DNA from: Rhodospirillaceae bacterium | GTDB lineage: Bacteria; Pseudomonadota; Alphaproteobacteria; Rhodospirillales; Rhodospirillaceae | DNA length: 64,000 nt | Direction of reading: 5' to 3' | Assembly (NCBI GenBank): GCA_018666155.1 | Contig: JABJAH010000040.1 | Coordinates: 1-64,000, forward strand | The notes under the pieces: generated by a model | Database searches by the model: none | Told to the model about the DNA's origin: nothing | What the model saw: the letters and a program-made list of their open reading frames with translations, nothing else | Shown here: positions 44,335 to 51,048 of the stretch, in pieces | Layout of the letters: every line of letters begins with the position of its first letter | How positions within the stretch are numbered: position 1 is the stretch's first letter | Position numbers and translations under genes: made by a program

Positions 44335-45477
44335 TTAGCTGTGCTCAATGATGACTTTACCGATGCCATCGTGTTCTCGTTGGTAGCGGAAGGCGTCCGC
44401 TGCATCTTCGAATTTAAAGCGCTTGGTGATGACTGGTTTCAAGCCATTAACAGCGTAGGCTTGAACCATGTCACTGAGCATCTCAACACTGGCATTGCTA
44501 ATTGCCTTCATGGTGATGTTCTTCATGTAGAAGCCCGGCATCTTGGGCAGCTGCTCGGGCAGTCTTTCAGTCCCGATCATCACCACATAGCCATTGACCG
44601 CAGTGCCCATGAGCGACTGGTCCAGCGTCCGGCGGCCAACATTCTCCAGCACGATATCCGCGCCATGCCCATCGGTGGCATCCATCACCGCCTGCCCCCA
44701 ATTCGGATTGGAGCGATAATTGATGCCGATGTCGGCGCCATGTTCTTTCATGTCTTCGAGTTTTTTGTCGCTGGACGAGGTCACCACGACTTTTGCACCA
44801 CTCGCTTTCGCCAGCTGCACGCCGAAGGACGACACGCCGCCAGTGCCCAAGGAAAGAACCACATCGCCGGGCTTGACCCGGGCGACTTCATATAGTGCAT
44901 GCCAAGCGGTCACCCCGGACGACACAAACGTCGCCGCGGTTTCTTCCGACACGCCTTCAGGCAATTTAACCAGCGCTTGGGCGGGAAGATAGGCGATCTC
45001 AGAAAGCCAGCCATCGATGTTGTTGCCGACATCACCGATGTAGGATTGCTCGGGATCCCACGGCCCTTTTACCCACGACGAAAAGTGGGTGGCCGTGACC
45101 CGATCACCGGGTTGGACCTGGGTAACACCGGCCCCAACCTCAAGCACCACACCTGCCCCTTCGCTGATGGGAATACGGTCGCCAGGCCGACGCCCACGCG
45201 GAATAGGAAAGCGGTTGGAAATCAAACCATGATCGCGGGCGTTGATCGACGTGGCCGTCACTCTGATCATGACCTGCCCCGGGTTTGGTGGGTCAATCGG
45301 ACGTTCGACAAGACGTAATGTCTCCGGTCCTTTTTGCTCACCAATTTCAAAGGCGCGATAGGTTCCAGCCTCGGACTGCGCGAGTTGATTGCCCGGGCGT
45401 CCTAGCGCTGCCCGACCACTGACCAGGGCGCCAGTTGCACCAGCGACGGCTGTAAGTGCGTTTCGTCTACTGACCAC
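44335..45477 (-). CDS. Tat-exported MDR (quinone-oxidoreductase-like) enzyme
   Basis: A 380-residue protein. It starts at GTG 45477, where AGGAAGAG lies four bases upstream; an upstream ATG at 45612 would overlap the previous gene. The N-terminus MVSRRNALTAVAGATGALVS is a twin-arginine signal. The rest is a medium-chain dehydrogenase: GroES-like half with ARDHGLISNRFP and EGAGVVLEVGAGVTQVQPGD, then Rossmann half with VLSLGTGGVSSFGVQLAK. Structural and catalytic zinc cysteines are absent, which places it with the NADPH:quinone reductases. Export of such an enzyme is unusual. It lies between two DUF1838 genes. Confidence 0.82.
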   Translation of the reverse strand: MVSRRNALTAVAGATGALVSGRAALGRPGNQLAQSEAGTYRAFEIGEQKGPETLRLVERPIDPPNPGQVMIRVTATSINARDHGLISNRFPIPRGRRPGDRIPISEGAGVVLEVGAGVTQVQPGDRVTATHFSSWVKGPWDPEQSYIGDVGNNIDGWLSEIAYLPAQALVKLPEGVSEETAATFVSSGVTAWHALYEVARVKPGDVVLSLGTGGVSSFGVQLAKASGAKVVVTSSSDKKLEDMKEHGADIGINYRSNPNWGQAVMDATDGHGADIVLENVGRRTLDQSLMGTAVNGYVVMIGTERLPEQLPKMPGFYMKNITMKAISNASVEMLSDMVQAYAVNGLKPVITKRFKFEDAADAFRYQREHDGIGKVIIEHS

Positions 45478-45499
45478 TAATCTCTTCCTAACGAATTTC

Positions 45500-46381
45500 T
45501 CAAATTTCAAACGGCGCTGGGCGATCGAATTCATCCCAGCGTGGTTCCAATAGTTCTGGGTATTCGCGTTCCATGCGGTCGAGAATTTCGCGGGGCAATT
45601 CAGAGGGCCCATTCACTTTTTTGCCATCCCAGAAGCCAGTGAGATGACCATGCTTGTATTCTTCGGGCATATTGAGCCAAGAGTAATATTCGAAAGCGTA
45701 GTGACCGCAGAACTTTACCGGCAGTGACGTTATGGTCTCATTGGCGTACAAATCCATTTCAACCCAACTACAAGAATTCTCGATATGCGTTGCTGGCCAA
45801 TCCGGCGGGGCACTGCGCACGCTATCGAGTTTGATTAAATTGTCTTCGATGCGGAACTGGCGAAAGACCTTCTGGTAGCTGCCATCTCCACTGAGGTTGC
45901 GAAACCCTATGGGGTTGCCGACCGTACCAGGATCATGGAGCAACAATGAGACCGGCACCTCGACGCGTTCGTCTGTGATTGGATTGAGAACCGTGTCAGT
46001 GAACGCGTTGGTTTTGATGTCGCGCGCAAACGAAACGTTGTGGGCGTGAATGCGGTAGTTGTTATTTCCGAGATGGCGGAAGTAACTGTACTCGATACCT
46101 TCGTATCTCATCAAAGGTTCGGGTCGACGACCACCGGGAATGATAAAAACCATCCAGTGATACCAGGTCAGAGTTGAGCCCTGGTCCTCGACCAAATCCC
46201 GGCCCATGCGAAACTGAGCCCGGAATTCTTCGGCAGGATCGTCGAAGTAAATGAACTCGGACGTGGTTTGGCTGATCGGCGGACTGACAGACTTGAGGGT
46301 CTGGGATTGGGCAGCTTGACCACCGATCAATGCGGTGCTCGCGCCAGCTGCGGCTGACAATACATTGCGTCGCGTCACCAT
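45500..46381 (-). CDS. Tat-exported DUF1838 protein
   Basis: A 293-residue protein. The ATG at 46381 is preferred because AGGAG is seven bases upstream; an ATG at 46447 is in frame. The N-terminus MVTRRNVLSAAAGASTALIG is a twin-arginine signal. The mature part shows the DUF1838 plan seen in its neighbour (YHWMVFIIPGG, LMRYEGIEYSYFRHLGNNN, VLNPITDERV, GHLTGFWDGKKVNGPSELP). It is the first gene of a four-gene operon and is divergent from an SDR gene 170 bases away. Function is unknown. Confidence 0.82.
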   Translation of the reverse strand: MVTRRNVLSAAAGASTALIGGQAAQSQTLKSVSPPISQTTSEFIYFDDPAEEFRAQFRMGRDLVEDQGSTLTWYHWMVFIIPGGRRPEPLMRYEGIEYSYFRHLGNNNYRIHAHNVSFARDIKTNAFTDTVLNPITDERVEVPVSLLLHDPGTVGNPIGFRNLSGDGSYQKVFRQFRIEDNLIKLDSVRSAPPDWPATHIENSCSWVEMDLYANETITSLPVKFCGHYAFEYYSWLNMPEEYKHGHLTGFWDGKKVNGPSELPREILDRMEREYPELLEPRWDEFDRPAPFEI

Positions 46382-46551
46382 GGGCCGTCTCCTGATATTG
46401 AGGTCATCCAGTTCTATCGGTGATTGTGTCCCACCCGGTGCATTCAAGCACCCCTGGCCGACCAGTGACCAAAATAAACTGACGGGATTGGGCTTTGACA
46501 GCTGGGTGTCATGGTGTCCCTAACGTTTGAGTTGGATTTAAGGAACACACG

Positions 46552-47313
46552 ATGGGCGCACTCGACGGCAAAGTTGCCATTGTCACGGGCACCACAGCCG
46601 CCAGCATTGGCCGGGCCTGTGCTATGGGATTCGCCATGGCCGGTGCCAAGGTGGTGGTCACCGGACGGACGGTCGCCGGTGGAGAAGAAACCGAAACGCT
46701 GATCCGCGACGCAGGCGGCGACGCTTTGTTCGTGCGTCAAGATGTAACAGTGGAAGAAGACTGGGAGCGGGTAATCAAAACAACCGTCGACACCTATGGC
46801 CGTCTCGATTTTCTCGTCAATAATGCGGGCGAAGCGATTGTTAAACCGGTTGAGGAATTGACACGGGACGATCTTATTTTTCTGCGCCTTGTTGATTTGG
46901 ATGGGCCGTTCTTGGGCATGAAGCATGCGTGGCCACATTTGGTCGCGGCGGGTGGCGGTGTCATTCTGAACATGAGCTCCATCGTCGGCCAGAAAACAAA
47001 CCCACGGAGCACCGCTTATGGTGCGATCAAAGGGGCGCAGTTGGGCCTAACACGAACCGGGGCCCTAGAAGGCGCGGCGGTCAATATCCGCGTCAATTCG
47101 GTTCATCCCGGCATGATTTGGACCGCCGGTGTTCCTGATGTCCTAGGCCCGGACGCCGAGAAGAAGAAACCCATGTTGGCGGCTCGAATCCCCTGGGGAG
47201 AGACCGGAGAGCCTCATCATGTGGGAGATCCGGTCGTTTATTTGTGCTCTGACGCGGGCAAATACATCACCGGCATTGAGTTCAATATCGACGGCGGGGC
47301 TGGCGCCGGCTGA
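46552..47313 (+). CDS. Short-chain dehydrogenase/reductase
   Basis: A 253-residue cytoplasmic SDR. The nucleotide site is VAIVTGTTAASIGRACAMGFA, NNAG is present, Ser is in ILNMSSIVG and Tyr/Lys in AYGAIKGAQ, so it should be active. GRTVAGG near residue 39 hints at NADP. It is a close paralog of the gene at 49450 (both begin MG-LDG-VAIVTGTTAASIGRACA). Its substrate is unknown. It is transcribed divergently from the exported DUF1838/MDR operon, so it may process the same compound inside the cell. Confidence 0.88.
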   Translation: MGALDGKVAIVTGTTAASIGRACAMGFAMAGAKVVVTGRTVAGGEETETLIRDAGGDALFVRQDVTVEEDWERVIKTTVDTYGRLDFLVNNAGEAIVKPVEELTRDDLIFLRLVDLDGPFLGMKHAWPHLVAAGGGVILNMSSIVGQKTNPRSTAYGAIKGAQLGLTRTGALEGAAVNIRVNSVHPGMIWTAGVPDVLGPDAEKKKPMLAARIPWGETGEPHHVGDPVVYLCSDAGKYITGIEFNIDGGAGAG

Positions 47314-47416
47314 CTTTTTTCCCCGGCTTGCATCCAACCGGGCCTCCTCACGCATCTAGTCTATAATCACGCCGTACGTCAGTGAGACGCGGCCCATAGA
47401 CTGAGGAGTTGCCCCG

Positions 47417-47797
47417 ATGAATGCCGAACAAATCACACCTATTGTATTGTTGTTGGCCCTTGCTGTGGTTGGAGTTTTTTATCTTCACTACCGCCATCGC
47501 ACACGCGCCCAGGTACAAGAAACCATCCGCAGCGCGATCAGCCAGGGCGCCCAGCTCACACCGGAACTTGTTCAGGTTCTTGGTGAACCAGCCGTGGCAA
47601 AGAATTCTGATCTCCGGCGTGGCGTCATTCTTCTGTTCTTTGGTGTCGCGCTTTTCTTTTGCGGAATCATTGCAGCGATGTTCGGCAACGATGACGGCGG
47701 CGCTGCCTTCTTCATGGTGGTCTCGACCTTCCCGCTCTTGGTGGGAACCGCCTACCTGTTGCTTTGGAAATTCACAAGAACGAGCCAGGATGAATAA
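47417..47797 (+). CDS. DUF6249-type membrane protein
   Basis: A 126-residue membrane protein with three hydrophobic segments (about residues 7-24, 70-88 and 95-115) and a cytoplasmic stretch between the first two (RHRTRAQVQETIRSAISQG, then LTPELVQVLG). This resembles the DUF6249 family, often found next to ECF sigma factors, as here: the sigma gene starts 26 bases on. A role as sensor or regulator of the sigma factor is possible but unproven. TATAAT occurs upstream near 47360. Confidence 0.65.
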   Translation: MNAEQITPIVLLLALAVVGVFYLHYRHRTRAQVQETIRSAISQGAQLTPELVQVLGEPAVAKNSDLRRGVILLFFGVALFFCGIIAAMFGNDDGGAAFFMVVSTFPLLVGTAYLLLWKFTRTSQDE

Positions 47798-47823
47798 AGC
47801 CAGGTCAAGATACCGACCGGCAC

Positions 47824-48351
47824 ATGCCGCAGTCAGACGAAGACCTAATCGTCCATGTCCTCGCGCTTGGGGACATGAACGCGTTCGGGGATTTGATCGA
47901 GCGCCACCAAGATCGGGTGCGCCGCACATTGTTGCGCCTGACGTCGGGCAACAGGGCGGAAGCCGACGACTTGGCACAAGACGCGTTCATTCACGCCTAC
48001 AACAAACTGGCCACCTATCGCGGACCCGGATCCTTTGGACCGTGGCTCTCGCGTGTCGCGACATCACTGTTCTTGCAAGCCAAACGCAAGGAGGGGACGG
48101 CGCGGACGGCATTGGCGGAACTGGGCTCAGAAGACATACCGGTCACGCGCCAACCCGATGCTGAAACCTTCGATCTCGACGACGCATTGGCGACATTAAA
48201 CCCAGATGAGCGCAGCGTTGTTGTTCTTTGCTTCGGTGAAGGCATGAGCCATCGCGAAGTCGTCGAGGTCACGGGATTGCCATTGGGCACGGTCAAATCG
48301 CACGCCAATCGGGGCCGCGAAAAATTGAGACGAATTTTGGGCGACGGATAA
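47824..48351 (+). CDS. ECF-type RNA polymerase sigma factor
   Basis: A 175-residue sigma-70-family protein with only regions 2 and 4. Region 2 spans about residues 20-90 with FGDLIERHQDRVRR, then ADDLAQDAFIHAYN, and region 4 about 115-170 with LNPDERSVVVLCFGEGMSHREV, then GLPLGTVKSHANRGREKL (helix-turn-helix). It lies in an operon with a DUF6249-type protein (26-base gap upstream) and a membrane protein (10-base gap downstream), the latter a likely anti-sigma factor. Target promoters are unknown. Confidence 0.92.
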   Translation: MPQSDEDLIVHVLALGDMNAFGDLIERHQDRVRRTLLRLTSGNRAEADDLAQDAFIHAYNKLATYRGPGSFGPWLSRVATSLFLQAKRKEGTARTALAELGSEDIPVTRQPDAETFDLDDALATLNPDERSVVVLCFGEGMSHREVVEVTGLPLGTVKSHANRGREKLRRILGDG

Positions 48352-48361
48352 GGACACCGCC

Positions 48362-48709
48362 ATGACAGAGAATCAAAACGACACAAATGACACTTATGAA
48401 CGCGACAGTTGGCTGACGTCGGTCTTTGCAGCTGCTGCTGGGCCGTTCGTCGACACCGCTTTTGCGGAGCGCATACTCGCGCGACTGCGCAAGCGAGCGC
48501 GCGTCCGGACCTCGGTGATCTTTGGCACCATTCTCTTCGCCGCCGCGATCACTGCATGGCAAGCCGCTGGTTTTGTTGGGTCCTTGCCGACAGTGGATAT
48601 CAGCCTGATCAAAGCCCCCGAATGGTTGGCCGATACACGGACCAGCGTCGCTTTAGCCGGGGTTATTGCAGCGGCGTTTGCCGTATGGATGGTCGCCGAA
48701 GAAGCGTAG
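48362..48709 (+). CDS. Membrane protein, probable anti-sigma factor
   Basis: A 115-residue protein with two membrane helices at about residues 52-72 and 92-110 and a cytoplasmic N-terminus of about 45 residues containing the amphipathic AFAERILARLRKRAR. Gene order (sigma factor, then small membrane protein 10 bases on) is that of ECF sigma/anti-sigma pairs. No zinc-binding HxxxCxxC motif is present, so it is not a ZAS-type anti-sigma factor. The role is inferred from position only. Confidence 0.6.
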   Translation: MTENQNDTNDTYERDSWLTSVFAAAAGPFVDTAFAERILARLRKRARVRTSVIFGTILFAAAITAWQAAGFVGSLPTVDISLIKAPEWLADTRTSVALAGVIAAAFAVWMVAEEA

Positions 48710-48786
48710 CGCAAATGATCAACTAACGGTGGTCGTGTGATATCGTGAGCGGGACATAATAGCACGCCCCCTTGCGAGGAAACCTC

Positions 48787-49449
48787 ATGGCAACCATGCG
48801 CGGCAGTATGGATAGTTTGAGTGACGAAATGGTCGAGGCCATGAACGTCACCCGCGAATTCCTAAGCAATCGGAATGTCGAGAAGGACAAGCTTGATTCG
48901 ATCGCGCCGAAGGTGGGCGACCCAGCACCGGATTTCTCCGCCGAACGACTATCACAAGACGGCGCTCGAACCGGAGAAACCGTTACGTTGTCCAGCTTGC
49001 TCGATAAACCCGTAGGCCTGTTGTTTGGGAGTTACACCTGCCCGATCTTCCGCGACCAGCTGCGGCGGTACGAGAGCATTCATCAGACCTTCAAAGACCG
49101 GGTCAACTTCCTGTGCATTTATATTCTCGAGGCGCACCCGGAAGATGGCTGGCGCGTCCCACACAATTGGGACAAGGACATTAACATTCCAACGCCCCAG
49201 AATTTAGACGAGCGCGCCAAAATCGCCAGCCTGTGCCGTAGCAAAGAGGGTTTCACAATCCCCATGGCTCTCGACACCATGGAAAATGAACTCCTGACCC
49301 TGTATGCCGGAACGCCAGAGCGCCTATACGCCATCGCCATCGATGGCACCGTACGCCACAAGTCATCAGTCGGTCCGTTCGACATGGACGATGTGGATGC
49401 ATGGGAGCGCTCTCTGGGCGACCTCGTTGAACCGCCAAAGGACAAATAG
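48787..49449 (+). CDS. Iodothyronine-deiodinase-like thioredoxin-fold protein
   Basis: A 220-residue protein of the T4_deiodinase family: VGDPAPDFSAERLS, then LLFGSYTCPIFRDQLRRYE (Cys85, TGC, where vertebrate enzymes have selenocysteine) and IYILEAHPEDGW (His117) further on, which is the family's second hallmark. Bacterial members have unknown substrates; a redox or dehalogenation role is possible. It starts at ATG 48787 with GAGGAAA upstream. The stop is immediately followed by the ATG of an SDR gene, with no gap, so the two are translationally coupled. Confidence 0.82.
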   Translation: MATMRGSMDSLSDEMVEAMNVTREFLSNRNVEKDKLDSIAPKVGDPAPDFSAERLSQDGARTGETVTLSSLLDKPVGLLFGSYTCPIFRDQLRRYESIHQTFKDRVNFLCIYILEAHPEDGWRVPHNWDKDINIPTPQNLDERAKIASLCRSKEGFTIPMALDTMENELLTLYAGTPERLYAIAIDGTVRHKSSVGPFDMDDVDAWERSLGDLVEPPKDK

Positions 49450-50256
49450 ATGGGTGTTTTAGACGGACGGGTAGCAATCGTGACCGGCACAACGGCCGCC
49501 AGTATTGGGCGCGCCTGTGCCATCGCCATTTCGGACGCCGGGGCCAAGGTTATCGTGACTGGTCGTACCGTTGCCGGGGGTCAGGAAACCGAGCGGCAAA
49601 TCATCGAACGCGGCGGCGACGCCCTCTATGTTCGCCACGACGTACGGGAAGAAGGCGACTGGCAGTCCGTCGTCAACACCTGCATCGCCAAGTATGGACG
49701 ACTTGATATTCTGTTGAACAACGCCGGGGAATCGAAAGGCGGGCCGATTGAAACCCTGACAATTGACGACCTTCATTTTCTACTCGGGGTCAACGTGGAT
49801 GCGCCATTTCTCGGCGCCAAAACCTGCTGGCCCCATCTGGTGAAAAGCGGACAAGGCGTGATTCTCAACATCTCATCCCTCACCGCGCAACAGCCGGGTC
49901 CGGGCGGTACGCTCTATGGCCCGTCCAAAGCCGCGCAAAACGCCCTGACCCGGGCGATGGCGATGGAAGGCGCGGATGCCGGTATCCGTGCGATCTCTAT
50001 TCTGCCTGGACTCACCTTCACCGATGGCGTGCTCGATGCCCTTGGCACCGACACGGAACGCTACAAGGAACCTTTGGCCCAGAAAATTTGGATGGGCGAA
50101 TGGGGTAAATCAGAGCATATCGCCGACGCCTGCGTGTTTTTGGCATCTGACGCGGCCCGCTACATCACCGGCATCGAGTTTAATGTGGATGGCGGCGGCA
50201 TCGGACAGACGCCTGACCACAGCAAGAGTGGCAACAAATTCGGTCTTTCGTCCTAA
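49450..50256 (+). CDS. Short-chain dehydrogenase/reductase
   Basis: A 268-residue cytoplasmic SDR starting directly after the stop of the deiodinase-like gene. The NADP-type site VAIVTGTTAASIGRACAIA, GRTVAGG, NNAG, Ser in ILNISSLTA and Tyr/Lys in LYGPSKAAQ are all intact. It is a close paralog of the SDR at 46552. The 17-residue tail after VDGG is polar. The coupling suggests it acts with the deiodinase-like protein on the same substrate. Its substrate is unknown. Confidence 0.88.
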   Translation: MGVLDGRVAIVTGTTAASIGRACAIAISDAGAKVIVTGRTVAGGQETERQIIERGGDALYVRHDVREEGDWQSVVNTCIAKYGRLDILLNNAGESKGGPIETLTIDDLHFLLGVNVDAPFLGAKTCWPHLVKSGQGVILNISSLTAQQPGPGGTLYGPSKAAQNALTRAMAMEGADAGIRAISILPGLTFTDGVLDALGTDTERYKEPLAQKIWMGEWGKSEHIADACVFLASDAARYITGIEFNVDGGGIGQTPDHSKSGNKFGLSS

Positions 50257-50286
50257 CGCCGTGCATAACAGAGTTACACCAATCCC

Positions 50287-51045
50287 ATGACAACACTTGC
50301 AGGAAAAACCGCACTGATTACTGGTGCGGCGGGTGATATAGGTGCAGCGATCGCACGTCGCTTCGTCAAAGAAGGCGCGATCGTTTGCATCGCCGATATT
50401 AATCAAGACGATGGCAATGCATTGGCGGGTGAACTTGGCGAGCCCACATTTTTTGCCTCGCTGGATGTCACCAAAGAAGATGATTGGCGCATGACAATGG
50501 CGACTCTGCTCTCTCGACATCAAAGCCTGGATATTTTGGTCAACAATGCTGGCACGTTGGAAACCGGTACGATTGAAGACACCGATCTCGCGATGTGGCA
50601 AAGCATCCAAAGCACCAACGCAACCAGCACGTTTCTTGGCTGTCAAGCCGCAGTGCGCACCATGAAACAAACCGGCGGTGGGGTGATCGTCAACATGGCG
50701 TCTCAGGCCGCCGTTCGGCCCCGCCCTTCGACCCTCGCTTATGCTGCGTCGAAAGCAGCCATTGTGAATTTAACCAAGACGGTCGCTTCACATTGCGCCG
50801 ACAACAAATACAACATTCGCTGCAATGTGGTGATGCCCGGCGCGATTGATACCCAGATGATTTACAAGAACCAAGTCGAGGGTGAGTCAGACGACGCATT
50901 CGTCGAAGCGGTTAATGCACGATACCCTCTCGGGCGCATGGGCACCGCGGACGAAATCGCCAGCGCCGTTGTCTTTCTGTCCTCGGACGAAAGCCGGTTC
51001 ATGACCGGTGCCCAATTGCGGGTCGACGGCGGCGGCACAATTTAG
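50287..51045 (+). CDS. Short-chain dehydrogenase/reductase
   Basis: A 252-residue cytoplasmic SDR: TALITGAAGDIGAAIARRFV at the nucleotide site, Asp-Ile after the second strand (VCIADI), suggesting NAD preference, NNAG, Ser in IVNMASQAA (partly altered) and Tyr/Lys in LAYAASKAAIVN. It belongs with the classical reductases such as 3-oxoacyl or alcohol dehydrogenases. It follows the preceding SDR by 30 bases on the same strand, so a three-gene transcript with the deiodinase-like gene is likely. Confidence 0.88.
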   Translation: MTTLAGKTALITGAAGDIGAAIARRFVKEGAIVCIADINQDDGNALAGELGEPTFFASLDVTKEDDWRMTMATLLSRHQSLDILVNNAGTLETGTIEDTDLAMWQSIQSTNATSTFLGCQAAVRTMKQTGGGVIVNMASQAAVRPRPSTLAYAASKAAIVNLTKTVASHCADNKYNIRCNVVMPGAIDTQMIYKNQVEGESDDAFVEAVNARYPLGRMGTADEIASAVVFLSSDESRFMTGAQLRVDGGGTI

Positions 51046-51048
51046 GCG

